The notes: generated by a model from the sequence alone, not told the origin. Positions 1 to 9,731 are shown, counted from the first letter of the stretch. The stretch: DNA of 64,000 nt from Ga0077536 sp035325705 (GCA_035325705.1 DAOKZI010000011.1:1-64000), one strand, 5' to 3'. Numbers and translations are program-made.

Positions 1-53
1 ATACCGGCCTGTCACGCCGGGGGTCGCGGGTTCGAGTCCCGTCCACTCCGCCA
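1..53 (+). tRNA. tRNA-Asp (GTC), 3' part, cut by window start
   Basis: The first bases are the anticodon arm and everything 3' of it from a tRNA. The anticodon stem CCGGC/GCCGG encloses the loop CTGTCAC with anticodon GTC at 11-13. It is followed by the variable loop, a T arm with GGTTCGAGTCC, and an encoded CCA at 51-53. The sequence closely follows bacterial tRNA-Asp. The D arm and 5' acceptor strand lie outside the window. A tRNA directly before ppiD is common in gammaproteobacteria. Confidence 0.93.
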
Positions 54-67
54 AATCGTGCAAACGG

Positions 68-92
68 GGCGCCGCGCGGCCTGCGCGGCGCC
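68..92 (+). terminator. Hairpin downstream of tRNA-Asp, possible terminator
   Basis: A perfect 10-bp stem (68-77 pairing with 83-92) closes a 5-base loop just 3' of the tRNA. Only a weak T-rich stretch (CGCTTTG) follows, so it is either an inefficient intrinsic terminator or an RNA-processing structure. Confidence 0.45.
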
Positions 93-211
93 TCGCTTTG
101 CGTGAACTCGATGTCCTGCCCCGTGCTCCGGCGCGCATGCGCCGGCGAGGCGACGCGTCGGTGCGTCGCGCATCGACGATGAGCGGCAGGTAACGGCCGG
201 AAAGCGTAGCG

Positions 212-2116
212 ATGCTGCAATTCATCCGTGAACGCGCCCAGGGTCTGGTCGCGATGATCATCATCCTGTTCCTGATCCTGACCTTCGCGCTGTGGGGTAT
301 CGACGAATATCTGCGCGCCGCGCGCGCCATCGTCGTCGCCGAGGTCAACGGCGAGGACATCGAGCTCGCTGCTTACCAGCAGAACTTCCAGCGGCTGCGC
401 CAGCGCGCGCAGGCGCAGCTCGGCGATGAATTCGATCCCGCGCTGTGGACGCAGGACGAGACCAAGCGCCAGGCGCTGGACATGCTGATCGAGGAGCGCC
501 TCTTGCAGCACACCGTCCAGGATGCGCGGCTGCGCATTTCGGCGCCGCAGATCGCCGCCTTCATCCGCGCCTCGGAAACCTTTCAAGTCGACGGCAAGTT
601 CTCGCTGGAGCGCTACCGTCAGGCCGTCAACATGCTCGGCTTTACCGAGGCCGGCTTCGAACATCAAGCGCGCCAGGACCTCGCCGTGCAGCAGCTACGC
701 GCAGGCATCGCGCTGTCGGCCTTCGCGACGCAGGACGAGGCGCTGCATCTCGCGCAGCTCTTCGCGCAGAAGCGCGACGTCGGCTACACGATGGTCGAAC
801 CACCGAAGCCGGAATCGATCGCAGTCAGCGACGCCGAAGCCGAGGACTACTACAAGAAGAACCAGGGTCTGTTCCGGGTGCCGGAGAAGTTGTCGCTCGA
901 GTATCTCGAATTGACGATCGACGCTCTGAAGAAGGAGATCGGCACCGACGACCAGGTGCTGACCGCCTACTACGAAGCGCACAAGGACGCGTACACCACG
1001 CAGGAACAGCGCAGCGCGAATCACATTCTCGTGCAGGTCGCGAAGAATGCGACCGAGGCCGAGGACGCCGCGGCGCGGGCGAAGATCGAGGAATTGCGCA
1101 AGGAAATCGAGGCCGGTGCGTCCTTCGAAGAGGTGGCGAAGCGGGCCTCCGACGATATCGGCTCGCGCGCCGAAGGCGGGGACACCGGGCTGTTCCCGCG
1201 CGGCGTGATGGCGCCGGAGTTCGAGCAGGCCGCGTTCTCGCTCAAGGTCGGCGAGCTGAGCCAGCCGGTGAAGACGGAGTTCGGCTATCACCTCATCCGC
1301 GTGCGCGAGATCAAGCCGGGCGGGGTCGAGCCTTTCGACGCCGTGCGCGCGCAGGTCGAGGACGCCTATCGCCGCGAGCAGGCCGAAAATCTCTACTTCG
1401 AGCGCGCCGAAGCCTTCAGCGACGCCGTCACCGAGCACCCGGACTCGCTGGACTCGGCGGCCGAGACGCTGCACATGAAGGTCGAGACCACCGAGCCGAT
1501 GACGCGTGAGGAGATCGAGGCGCGTTTTTCGAAGGACGTCGCGAATGCGGCCTGGGAGCCGGAAGTGCTGACCGAAGGGTTGGTCAGCGTCCCGATCGAG
1601 ATCGACAACACGCGCGTCGCCGCGGTCAAGGTCGCGAAGCACGAGCCCGCGCACGTGCCGGCTTTCACGGCGATCAAGACCGAGGTCATCGCCGCGCTGC
1701 GCGAGGAACGCGGGCGCGAAGCGGCACGCAAGCGCGGCGATGCGATCGCCGAGCGCTTGCGCAAGGGCGAGGCGGTCGACGGCATCGTCGCCGCCGAGAA
1801 GCTCGAATGGCACGAAGCGAAGGGCGTGTCGCGCGACACCAGCGAGTTGAACCGCGCCGTCGCGCGCGCCGCGTTCCAGGCGCCGCTGAAGCCGGGCGGC
1901 GAAGCCGCGGTCATCGGCGTGCCGCTCGGCACCGGCGCCTACGTCGTCGCGCGTGTCTCCAATCAGCAGGTCCCGACCGCCGAACAGCTCGCCGGCAAGA
2001 ACGTCGACGCAATCCGCCGCGACCTCGCGCGCTCCTACATGGCGTCGACCTGGCGCGCGTACATCGACAGCCTGCGCGCGGACGCCAAGGTCGAGACCTT
2101 CCCGGAGCGCTTGTGA
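212..2116 (+). CDS. ppiD: PpiD/SurA-type periplasmic peptidyl-prolyl isomerase
   Basis: This membrane-anchored periplasmic chaperone and peptidyl-prolyl cis-trans isomerase helps fold exported and outer-membrane proteins. The 634-residue length matches PpiD. A cytoplasmic N-terminus is followed by one membrane segment (about residues 13-30, VAMIIILFLILTFALWG). A SurA-N-like helical region runs to about 250. A parvulin rotamase domain spans about 268-366, starting at SANHILVQV and ending at FGYHLIRV, and a second chaperone-like region follows. The gene sits just after tRNA-Asp, the usual gammaproteobacterial position downstream of lon/hupB (those genes would be outside the window). It appears monocistronic because the next gene is on the other strand. 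Confidence 0.93.
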   Translation: MLQFIRERAQGLVAMIIILFLILTFALWGIDEYLRAARAIVVAEVNGEDIELAAYQQNFQRLRQRAQAQLGDEFDPALWTQDETKRQALDMLIEERLLQHTVQDARLRISAPQIAAFIRASETFQVDGKFSLERYRQAVNMLGFTEAGFEHQARQDLAVQQLRAGIALSAFATQDEALHLAQLFAQKRDVGYTMVEPPKPESIAVSDAEAEDYYKKNQGLFRVPEKLSLEYLELTIDALKKEIGTDDQVLTAYYEAHKDAYTTQEQRSANHILVQVAKNATEAEDAAARAKIEELRKEIEAGASFEEVAKRASDDIGSRAEGGDTGLFPRGVMAPEFEQAAFSLKVGELSQPVKTEFGYHLIRVREIKPGGVEPFDAVRAQVEDAYRREQAENLYFERAEAFSDAVTEHPDSLDSAAETLHMKVETTEPMTREEIEARFSKDVANAAWEPEVLTEGLVSVPIEIDNTRVAAVKVAKHEPAHVPAFTAIKTEVIAALREERGREAARKRGDAIAERLRKGEAVDGIVAAEKLEWHEAKGVSRDTSELNRAVARAAFQAPLKPGGEAAVIGVPLGTGAYVVARVSNQQVPTAEQLAGKNVDAIRRDLARSYMASTWRAYIDSLRADAKVETFPERL

Positions 2117-2166
2117 CGCGCAACGGCGGGATCCCGGGATCTTTCCGCGCGGACACGCCGCTTATC

Positions 2167-2618
2167 TAACCACCGAGAACACAGAGAACACCGAGAAAGA
2201 CAGATTGGGTGAGGAATCACTGCCGTGTCGGTGCATCCACGGGCACAAGCATCACGGCACCCCCCAATCAATCTCTTTATCCCTCGGTGTTCTCGGTGGC
2301 AAAGAGCTCGTAGCTTGGGCTGACGAAGGAAGCCCAACATCCCGCGCAAGGATACAGACCGCAAATCCCATGGCCCGGATTCGCTGCGCTCATCCGGGCT
2401 ACGAGATCTCGCCGTCGGTGCCCGAACGCAAGCCTTCACGGTCTTGTAACCCGGAAGCAGCGCCGCGCAGCGGCGCGGAATCCGGGAGGCGTGGCGAAGA
2501 TTTTCGGCCGGCGGCAATGGCCGACGCCTCGGTCATGCTTGCAGGCGCCGCCACCGCGCAGGCTTAGGCTTCGAACAATCCCTTTCTCCCTCCGTGTTCT
2601 CTGTGTTCTCCGTGGCTA
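2167..2618. repeat. Composite intergenic repeat unit bounded by inverted B repeats
   Basis: This fills most of the 555-bp gap between ppiD and fabI. The outer ends are 34-bp B-family repeats, at 2167-2200 (CCACCGAGAACACAGAG core) and, inverted, at 2585-2618; 29 of 34 positions match. Inside are a further B copy (2281-2300), a C-family repeat (2309-2338) and two REP-like A repeats in opposite orientation (2372-2402 and 2446-2487). No gene was seen in the gap. Confidence 0.8.
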
Positions 2619-2671
2619 GATTCAGTGCATTTCAGGTAGCGCAGGAGCGTCCGAAGCCCGCGCAGACGCGC

Positions 2672-3454
2672 TCAGAACCCCGCGACGCCCATGATGTTGA
2701 AGCCGCAGTCGACGTAGGTCACTTCACCGGTGATCGCGGAGGCGAGATCGGAGCAGAGGAAGGCGGCGACGTTGCCTACTTCCTCGATCGTCACGTTCCG
2801 GCGCAGCGGCGCGGCCTTCTCGACGTAGTCCAGGAACTTGCGTAGATCCTTCACGCCGCTCGCCGCGAGCGTCTTGATCGGGCCTGCCGAAATCGCGTTC
2901 ACGCGGATCCCTTCCGGGCCGATGCTTTCGGCCATGTAGCGCACGTTCGCTTCGAGACTCGCCTTCGCGAGCCCCATCACGTTGTAGCTCGGCATCGTGC
3001 GCACGGCGCCGAGATAGGACAGCGTGAGCATCGCGCCGCGGCGTCCCTTCATCATCGGCCGCGCGGCGTTGCCGAGCGCGGCGAAGCTGTAGGAGCTCAC
3101 GTCGTGCGCGATGCGAAAGCCTTCGCGGGTCACCGAGTCGAGATAGCTGCCGGCGAGCTCTTCGCGCGGCGCGTAGGCGATCGAGTGGACGAGGACGTCG
3201 AGGTGATCCCAGTAGTCGTCGAGGCGCTCGAACAGCGCCGTGATCTCCTCGTCGTTCTGCACCTCGCAGGGAATCGCGATCTCGGAGCCGCATTCGGCGG
3301 CGAAGTCCTCCACGCGCGAGCGCAGCCGATCGTTCTGGTAGGTGAATGCGAGCTCGGCGCCTTCGCGCCGCATCGCCTGCGCGATACCCCAGGCGATCGA
3401 ACGATTGCTCGCGACGCCGACGATCAGGGCCTTCTTGCCCTCGAGTATCCCCAT
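2672..3454 (-). CDS. fabI: Enoyl-[acyl-carrier-protein] reductase FabI
   Basis: It catalyses NADH-dependent reduction of trans-2-enoyl-ACP, the last step of each fatty-acid elongation cycle, in the cytoplasm. The 260-residue length is typical. The cofactor site is the FabI-specific VGVASNRSIAWGIA near residue 13. The catalytic dyad is Tyr157 and Lys164 in the Tyr-x6-Lys spacing (YNVMGLAK), with the extra Tyr147 in LSYLGA. The C-terminal VTYVDCGFNIMG is also FabI-like. It is divergent from the ABC transporter operon, with 85 bp between the two starts, so both promoters lie there. It is the expected triclosan-sensitive type of enzyme. Confidence 0.96.
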   Translation of the reverse strand: MGILEGKKALIVGVASNRSIAWGIAQAMRREGAELAFTYQNDRLRSRVEDFAAECGSEIAIPCEVQNDEEITALFERLDDYWDHLDVLVHSIAYAPREELAGSYLDSVTREGFRIAHDVSSYSFAALGNAARPMMKGRRGAMLTLSYLGAVRTMPSYNVMGLAKASLEANVRYMAESIGPEGIRVNAISAGPIKTLAASGVKDLRKFLDYVEKAAPLRRNVTIEEVGNVAAFLCSDLASAITGEVTYVDCGFNIMGVAGF

Positions 3455-3539
3455 GCCTGCTTCCCTCGAGCCCGTTCAATGGCACCGTGATGGGCCGGAA
3501 GTGTACAGTGTCCCTCATCGCTTTATAACCCTGAACACG

Positions 3540-5726
3540 ATGCCGAGACCGAGCCTGTGCCGCACGCTGCACGCATGTCTGCGCGTGGGCCTGCTCGTCG
3601 TGCTGACCGGGATGCTCGTGGCCTGCGAGCGTGCATGGCGCGAGCCCTGGAACAGCCCCTATCCGGCCGCCGAGGCGCGCTCGAACATTCTGTATACGAC
3701 CTTCCAGGAACGCCCCAAGCACCTCGACCCGGTGTCCTCGTACAGCGAGAACGAAGCGATGATCACGAGCCAGGTCTACGAACCGCTCGTGCAATACCAT
3801 TTCCTGCGGCGTCCTTACACGCTGGTGCCGCTGACGGCCGCGGCCGTGCCGGTGGCGACTTATTACGACGCCGATGGCCGCGAGCTGCCGCCCGACGCGG
3901 CGGACGATCGGATCGCGCGCGCCGTCTATCGCATCGCGATCAGGCCCGGCATTCGCTTCCAGCCTCATCCGGCCTTCGCGCGCAGGGCGGACGGCGGGTA
4001 TCGCTATCACGGCGAAGGCGCGGCGCGCGTGCCCGAGGCCCGCGCGCCGGCCGACTTCCCGGCGCAGGACACGCGCGAGCTGAAGGCCGCCGACTACGTC
4101 TACCAGATCAAACGGCTCGCGCATCCGCGCCTGCATTCGCCGATCGCGAGCCTGATGGGCAAGTACATCATCGGTCTCGACGCGCTCGCCGCGCGCCTGA
4201 AGGCCGAGGCGCCGGCGACCGGCTTTCTGGACCTGCGTCCCTATGCGCTCGAAGGCGTGCGCGTGATCGACGATTACACCTTCGAGATCGCGCTCGGCGA
4301 ACGCTATCCGCAGTTCGTCTACTGGCTCGCGATGCCGTTCTTCGCGCCGGTGCCCTGGGAAGCCGAACGCTTCTATGCCGAGCCGGGCATGGCCGAACGC
4401 AATCTGACGCTCGACTGGTACCCCGTCGGCACGGGTCCCTATCTGCTGCGCGAAAACAATCCGAACCGGCGCATGGTGCTCGCGCGCAATCCGAACTTCC
4501 ACGGCGAGCGCTATCCCGCGCGGGGTGAGCCCGCGGACGCGGCCGACGGCCTGCTCGCCGACGCCGGCCGTGCGCTGCCGTTCATCGACGAGGTGCACTT
4601 CATGCTCGAGAAGGAAGACATCCCCGAGTGGGGCAAATTCCTGCAGGGCTGGTACGACATCTCGCCGATCGCGCCGGACGGCTTCGATCAGGCCATACGC
4701 TTCGATCCGGGCGGGCGCCCCGAGTTGACGCCCGAGATGCGCGCGAAACGGATGAAGCTCGCCGTCGCGACGCAGCCGACGATCGTCTATCTCGGCTTCA
4801 ACATGCTCGATCCCGTCGTCGGCGGCTACGGCCGGCGCGCGCGGGCGCTGCGCCAGGCGCTGTCGATCGCGATCGACATCGAGGAGATGATCTCGATCTT
4901 CGCGAACGGCCGCGGCATTCCCGCGCAGGGGCCGATCCCACCCGGCATCTTCGGTCATCGCGAAGGCGCCGCGGGCATCAACCCCATCGTCTACGATTGG
5001 CAGGACGGCCGCGCGGTGCGCAAGCCGCTCGCGCATGCGCAGGCGCTGATGGTCGAGGCGGGCTATCCGGACGGCCGCAATCCCGCGACCGGCAAGCCGC
5101 TGACGCTGTACTTCGATGCCTTTGCCTTCGGGCCGGACTACAAGCCGCTGTTCAACTGGTACCGCAAGCAGTTCGCAAAGCTCGGCGTGCAGCTCGTCGT
5201 GCGCATGACGGACTACAACCGCTTTCAGGACAAGGTGCGCACGGGCGCGGCGCAGATCTACAGCTGGGGCTGGAACGCCGACTATCCGGATCCCGAGAAC
5301 TTCCTGTTCCTGCTCTACGGGCCGCACGGCAAGGTCGAGCATCACGGCGAGAACGCGTCGAACTACGCGAGCGCGGACTTCGATCGCGACTATCTGCGGA
5401 TGCGCAGCCTGCCGAACGGGCCGGCGCGGCGGGCCGTGATCGATCGCATGCTCGCGCGCGTGCGCCGCGATGCGCCGTGGATCTGGGGCACGCACCCGCA
5501 AGCCTATTCGCTGTTTCATGCCTGGTACGCGAACGGCAAGGCCAACATGATGGCGCGCAATACCTTGAAGTACCGGCGGCTCGATCCCGAGCGCCGCGCG
5601 GTGCTGCGCCGGGCCTGGAACCGCCCCGTGCTGACGCCGCTCTTCGTCCTCGGCGCGATCATCGTCCTCGTCGCGCTGCTCGCGTGGCGCACGCAGCGCG
5701 CACGCAGCCGTCGGGCCGCCGCATGA
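3540..5726 (+). CDS. ABC transporter substrate-binding lipoprotein, peptide/nickel family 5 (YejA-like)
   Basis: This is the periplasmic binding component of a peptide-type ABC importer. The start was placed at the ATG giving a lipoprotein signal, with lipobox LVAC and Cys29 as the lipidated residue; longer in-frame extensions would bury it. The 728-residue product has the family 5 body, with motifs such as VYEPLVQYHF and GTGPYLLRENNPNRRMVLARN and a late WNADYPDPENF block. It is longer than usual SBPs (500-600 residues). It ends in a hydrophobic helix, LFVLGAIIVLVALLAW, followed by arginines, so it may be tethered at both ends. Its TGA overlaps the next gene's ATG (ATGA), showing translational coupling. 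Confidence 0.9.
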   Translation: MPRPSLCRTLHACLRVGLLVVLTGMLVACERAWREPWNSPYPAAEARSNILYTTFQERPKHLDPVSSYSENEAMITSQVYEPLVQYHFLRRPYTLVPLTAAAVPVATYYDADGRELPPDAADDRIARAVYRIAIRPGIRFQPHPAFARRADGGYRYHGEGAARVPEARAPADFPAQDTRELKAADYVYQIKRLAHPRLHSPIASLMGKYIIGLDALAARLKAEAPATGFLDLRPYALEGVRVIDDYTFEIALGERYPQFVYWLAMPFFAPVPWEAERFYAEPGMAERNLTLDWYPVGTGPYLLRENNPNRRMVLARNPNFHGERYPARGEPADAADGLLADAGRALPFIDEVHFMLEKEDIPEWGKFLQGWYDISPIAPDGFDQAIRFDPGGRPELTPEMRAKRMKLAVATQPTIVYLGFNMLDPVVGGYGRRARALRQALSIAIDIEEMISIFANGRGIPAQGPIPPGIFGHREGAAGINPIVYDWQDGRAVRKPLAHAQALMVEAGYPDGRNPATGKPLTLYFDAFAFGPDYKPLFNWYRKQFAKLGVQLVVRMTDYNRFQDKVRTGAAQIYSWGWNADYPDPENFLFLLYGPHGKVEHHGENASNYASADFDRDYLRMRSLPNGPARRAVIDRMLARVRRDAPWIWGTHPQAYSLFHAWYANGKANMMARNTLKYRRLDPERRAVLRRAWNRPVLTPLFVLGAIIVLVALLAWRTQRARSRRAAA

Positions 5727-6700
5727 GCGCCTATCTGCTGCGCCGCCTGCTCTACGCGCTGCCGATACTCCTCGGTGTCAACGTGATCACCTTCGTGCTC
5801 TTCTTCGTCGTCAACACGCCGGATGACATGGCGCGCATGCAGCTCGGCGATCGCCATCTCACGCAGGAGGCGATCGACAAGTGGAAGGCCGCGCGCGGCT
5901 ACGATCGGCCGCTGTTCTGGAACGGCGCGGCGGACGGCGTCGCGCAGGCCACCGACACGCTGTTCGTCACCAGCACGCTGCGCCTGTTCACCTTCGACTT
6001 CGGGATCTCGGACGGCGGGCGCGACATCGGCAGCGATCTGCGCCAGCGCATGGGACCTAGCCTCGCGATTGCGGTGCCCGTGCTCCTGCTCCAGCTCGTC
6101 TTGGCGCTGGTCTGGGCGCTGCTCGTCGCCTGGCTCAGGGGCAGCCGGCTCGACGTCGCGAGCGCGCTGATATGCGTCGCGATGATGTCGATCTCCGGGC
6201 TCTTCTACATAATCGGCGGCCAGTACCTCGTCGCCAAGCTGTGGCGGCTGGTGCCGATCTCGGGCTATGACTACGGGCTCGCGTCGTTCAAGTTCCTGCT
6301 GCTGCCGGTGCTGATCGGCATGTTGATCGCGCTGGGACCGAACGTGCGCTGGTATCGCACGATTTTCCTCGAGGAGATGGGCCGCGAATACGTCCGCATG
6401 GCGCGCGCGAAGGGCCTGTCCGACGCGCGCGTGCTGTTCGCCCACGTGCTGCGCAACGCACTGATCCCGATCCTGACCGGTGTCGTCGTCCTGCTGCCCT
6501 CGCTGTTTCTCGGTGCGCTGATCACCGAGGCCTTCTTCGCGATCCCGGGCCTCGGCAGCTACACCATCGACGCGCTGCAGGCGCAGGATTTCGCGATCGT
6601 TCGAACCATGGTCTTTCTCGGCTCGCTGCTCTACATCCTCGGCCTGCTGCTGACCGATCTGTCCTATGTCGTCGCGGATCCGCGCGTGAGGCTCGAATAG
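5723..6700 (+). CDS. ABC transporter permease, DppB/YejB type
   Basis: This is the first inner-membrane permease of the peptide-type importer, 325 residues. It begins with the typical MSAYLLRRLLYALPILLGVN helix. It contains the cytoplasmic coupling motif EYVRMARAKGLS, which contacts the ATPase, followed by LRNALIPILT and several membrane helices. The start ATG overlaps the stop of the binding-protein gene. The second permease begins 2 bp after its stop, so the four genes form one operon. Confidence 0.93.
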   Translation: MSAYLLRRLLYALPILLGVNVITFVLFFVVNTPDDMARMQLGDRHLTQEAIDKWKAARGYDRPLFWNGAADGVAQATDTLFVTSTLRLFTFDFGISDGGRDIGSDLRQRMGPSLAIAVPVLLLQLVLALVWALLVAWLRGSRLDVASALICVAMMSISGLFYIIGGQYLVAKLWRLVPISGYDYGLASFKFLLLPVLIGMLIALGPNVRWYRTIFLEEMGREYVRMARAKGLSDARVLFAHVLRNALIPILTGVVVLLPSLFLGALITEAFFAIPGLGSYTIDALQAQDFAIVRTMVFLGSLLYILGLLLTDLSYVVADPRVRLE

Positions 6701-6702
6701 CG

Positions 6703-8118
6703 ATGGGCGAATTCGTCGTACTCGCCACGGATGCCTGCCTGTTCGCGCTGCTCGGCGTCGGTCTCGTGTACTGGGCGATCGCGCGCCGTCACGAGCATCT
6801 GCGCGCGCCGTGGCGGGAGGTGTGGGCGCGACCGGCGGCGGCCGGCGCGGCCGTCGTGCTGGCCGCCTTCGTCGCGATCGCGCTCGCCGACTCGCTGCAC
6901 TTCGAGGCGCGTGGCGAGGAGGAGGGCGATCTCGTGAGCCTGCTCGATCTCGCGCTGGCGCCGCTGCGCGAGCACACCGAGACGAGCTATTCGGCACCGT
7001 TCGCGACGCAGGCCTATGCGCGCGAAACCCGGCGCACGGCCGAAGGGCAGGTGCGCCGTGAATACCCGCGGCTCGCCTACGGCGGCGCGCACCTCGCCGA
7101 GCCCGCTCAGCGCGCGACCGATCTCGCGCGCCGCGCGAGCGCCGGCGTCATGCTCGGTCTCGCGATCTTCGCGCTGCCGCTGCTGGTCGCCGCCGGCCGC
7201 GAACGCCGCCGCCACGGCGGCCTCGCCGCGGCGCTACTCGCCATCGCGCGCGGCCGCACGCGAGGTCCATGGCGCAGCGTGCTCGGCGTGACGGCCGTCC
7301 TCGCGCTGCTCGTCGGCCTGAGCGCCGCGATCGCGCCGTACTACCACGTGCTCGGCACCGACAAGGTCGGCACCGACGTGCTGTACCAGGCCTTGAAGAG
7401 CGTGCGCACGGGCATCCTCATCGGCTCGCTGACGACGCTGCTGAGCCTGCCCTTCGCGCTCGCGCTCGGCGTGGCGGCCGGCTATTTCCGCGGCCCCGTC
7501 GACGACGCCGTGCAGTATCTCTATACGACGCTGTCGTCGATCCCGGGCGTGCTCCTGATCGCGGCGGCCGCGCTGCTGCTCGACGTGCACATGAGCCGGC
7601 ACGCCGAGGCCTTCGACAGTCTCGCCGCGCGCGCCGATCTGCGCCTGCTCGCGCTGTGCGGCATCCTCGGGCTCACGAGCTGGACGAGCCTGTGCCGCCT
7701 GCTGCGCGCCGAGGCCTTGAAACTGCGCGAGATCGAATACGTCGCCGCCGCCCAGGCGCTGGGCGCGCGCGCGCCGGCGATCATCCGCCGCCACCTGCTG
7801 CCGAACGTCATGCACATCGTGATGATCACGACGGTGCTCGACTTCAGCAGCCTCGTGCTCGCCGAGGCGGCGCTGACCTATATCGACATCGGCGTCGATC
7901 CGAGCATGGAGAGCTGGGGCAATATGATCAACGCGGCCCGGCTCGAGCTCGCGCGCGAGCCGGCCGTGTGGTGGTCGCTGGTCGCCGCGCTCGGCTTCAT
8001 GTTCACGCTGGTGCTCGCCGCGAATCTGTTCGCCGACGCCGTGCGCGACGCTTTCGATCCGCGACTGCGCCGGCTCGGCGTCGACGCCGCCGGCCTCGCG
8101 GAGAGCCCCGTCCGATGA
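6703..8118 (+). CDS. ABC transporter permease, DppC/YejE type, with extended N-terminus
   Basis: This is the second permease of the importer, 471 residues against about 300-340 for the family. Two N-terminal helices (about 5-26 and 46-64) are followed by a charged 80-residue loop rich in Arg/Glu, then a third helix near 146-165. The standard permease domain follows from about 192, starting near the conserved GTDKVGTDVL segment. The coupling motif reads EYVAAAQALGARAPAIIRRH. The extra N-terminal module is shared with YejE-like proteins but is unusually long. The stop overlaps the ATPase start (ATGA). Confidence 0.9.
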   Translation: MGEFVVLATDACLFALLGVGLVYWAIARRHEHLRAPWREVWARPAAAGAAVVLAAFVAIALADSLHFEARGEEEGDLVSLLDLALAPLREHTETSYSAPFATQAYARETRRTAEGQVRREYPRLAYGGAHLAEPAQRATDLARRASAGVMLGLAIFALPLLVAAGRERRRHGGLAAALLAIARGRTRGPWRSVLGVTAVLALLVGLSAAIAPYYHVLGTDKVGTDVLYQALKSVRTGILIGSLTTLLSLPFALALGVAAGYFRGPVDDAVQYLYTTLSSIPGVLLIAAAALLLDVHMSRHAEAFDSLAARADLRLLALCGILGLTSWTSLCRLLRAEALKLREIEYVAAAQALGARAPAIIRRHLLPNVMHIVMITTVLDFSSLVLAEAALTYIDIGVDPSMESWGNMINAARLELAREPAVWWSLVAALGFMFTLVLAANLFADAVRDAFDPRLRRLGVDAAGLAESPVR

Positions 8119-9731
8119 ACGCGCCGGCCGTTCCGCTGCTCGAGATCGAAGGCCTGCGCGTCGAGTTCGGCGCGCCGGAGGCGCCGCTGGTCGCGGTCGA
8201 CGATCTGCACTTGCGGATCGAGCGCGGCGAGACGCTGGTGCTGGTCGGCGAATCGGGCAGCGGCAAGTCGCTGACCGCGCTCGCGGTCACGCGCCTGCTG
8301 CCGGCCGCGGCGCGGATCGGCGGCGGCCGCGTGCGCCTGGACGGCGAGGATCTGTTCGCGCTGCCGGCCGCGGCGATGACCGCGGTGCGCGGGCGGCGCA
8401 TCGGCTTCGTATTCCAGGAGCCGCAGGTCGCGCTGAATCCGGTGATGCGCATCGGCGATCAGATCGGCGAGGTAATGCAGCGGCATCTCGATCTTCGCGG
8501 CGCCGCGCTGCGCGCGCGCGTCGTCGAGGCGCTGCGCGCGGTCGGCATCCCGGAGCCGGAACGCCGGGCGCGCGAGTACCCGCATCAGTATTCCGGCGGC
8601 ATGAAGCAGCGCGCGATGATCGCCATCGCACTCGCCGGCGAGCCCGATCTGCTGATTGCCGACGAGCCGACCACCGCGCTCGACGTCACCTTGCAGGCGC
8701 AGATCCTCGAGCTCCTGCAGGCCGAGCAGCGCCGCCGCGGCATGGGCATGCTGTTCATCACGCACGACTTCGGCGTCGCCTGGCAGGTCGCCGATCGCGT
8801 CGCCGTGCTTAAAGCCGGCCGGCTGGTCGAGAGCGCGCCGCGCGAGGTTTTCTACCGCGCGCCTCGGCACGCGTATTCGAAGGCGCTGTTCGCGGCGCTG
8901 CCCAGGCTCGAGCGGCGCGCGCGGCCGGCCGTGTCTGCCGCGAGCCCGCTGCTCGAGGTGCGCGACTTGAGCGTCGAGTTTCCGATCAGGAAAGGCGTGT
9001 TCCGGCGCATCGTCGATCGCGTGCGCGCGGTCGACGGCGTGAGCCTGTCGATCGCCGAAGGCGAGACGCTCGCCGTCGTCGGCGAGTCGGGCTCGGGCAA
9101 GACGACGATGGGCCGCGGCATCCTGCGCCTGCTGCCGCTCGCCGGCGGCAGCGTACGCTTCCGCGGTGAGGATCTCGCGCGCCTGTCGGAGTCGGCGCTG
9201 CGGCGCCGTCGCCGCCATCTGCAGATCGTGTTCCAGGATTCGTACGCGGCGATGAATCCGCGCATGCTGGTCGGCGACATCGTCGCCGAGGGGATGGTGG
9301 CGCAGGGCATCGGCGGCTCGCGGGCCGGGCGCGCGGCGCGCGTCGCCGAGCTACTGGCGCAGGTCGGCCTCGCGCCCGAACACGCCGCACGCTATCCGCA
9401 CGAGTTCTCCGGCGGCCAGCGCCAGCGAATCTGCATCGCCCGCGCGCTGGCCGTCGATCCGAAGCTGATCGTCTGCGACGAGCCGACCAGCGCGCTCGAC
9501 GTCTCGGTACAGGCGCAGATCCTCGATCTCCTGCGCTATCTGCAGCAGCGTCTGGGGCTGTCCTTCCTCTTCATCACGCACAACCTCGGCGTCGTCGCCG
9601 AGCTCGCCCATCGCGTCGCCGTGATGCACCGGGGACGCATCGTCGAGCAGGGGCCGGTCGATGAAGTGCTGTTCGCGCCGGCGCACGAGTACACGCGCCA
9701 ACTGCTGGCGGCGGTGCCGAAGATTCCATAG
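8115..9731 (+). CDS. ABC transporter ATP-binding protein, fused double ATPase (YejF type)
   Basis: This is the energising subunit of the peptide-type importer, with two nucleotide-binding domains in one 538-residue chain. NBD1 has Walker A GESGSGKS near residue 45, signature YSGGMKQRAMIAIAL and Walker B LLIADEPTTALD. NBD2 has Walker A GESGSGKT near 323, signature FSGGQRQRICIARAL and LIVCDEPTSALD. Both domains keep all catalytic motifs. The start was chosen for the ATGA overlap with the upstream permease. The single fused ATPase rather than a DppD/DppF pair makes the operon YejABEF-like; substrates of that family include oligopeptides and microcin C-type peptides, but the substrate here is unknown. 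Confidence 0.94.
   Translation: MNAPAVPLLEIEGLRVEFGAPEAPLVAVDDLHLRIERGETLVLVGESGSGKSLTALAVTRLLPAAARIGGGRVRLDGEDLFALPAAAMTAVRGRRIGFVFQEPQVALNPVMRIGDQIGEVMQRHLDLRGAALRARVVEALRAVGIPEPERRAREYPHQYSGGMKQRAMIAIALAGEPDLLIADEPTTALDVTLQAQILELLQAEQRRRGMGMLFITHDFGVAWQVADRVAVLKAGRLVESAPREVFYRAPRHAYSKALFAALPRLERRARPAVSAASPLLEVRDLSVEFPIRKGVFRRIVDRVRAVDGVSLSIAEGETLAVVGESGSGKTTMGRGILRLLPLAGGSVRFRGEDLARLSESALRRRRRHLQIVFQDSYAAMNPRMLVGDIVAEGMVAQGIGGSRAGRAARVAELLAQVGLAPEHAARYPHEFSGGQRQRICIARALAVDPKLIVCDEPTSALDVSVQAQILDLLRYLQQRLGLSFLFITHNLGVVAELAHRVAVMHRGRIVEQGPVDEVLFAPAHEYTRQLLAAVPKIP

Noticed and set aside
2724..5519. A 931-codon open frame on the minus strand opposite fabI and the binding-protein gene
   Set aside because: It crosses fabI in another frame and runs antisense to a well-supported lipoprotein gene. 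The translation is Arg/Ala/His-rich with no recognised motif. It is a GC-driven shadow frame.
3540..9731. Nickel or dipeptide (Dpp/Nik) importer
   Set aside because: The fused double ATPase, the extended second permease and the large binding protein fit the YejABEF type better; substrate is left open.
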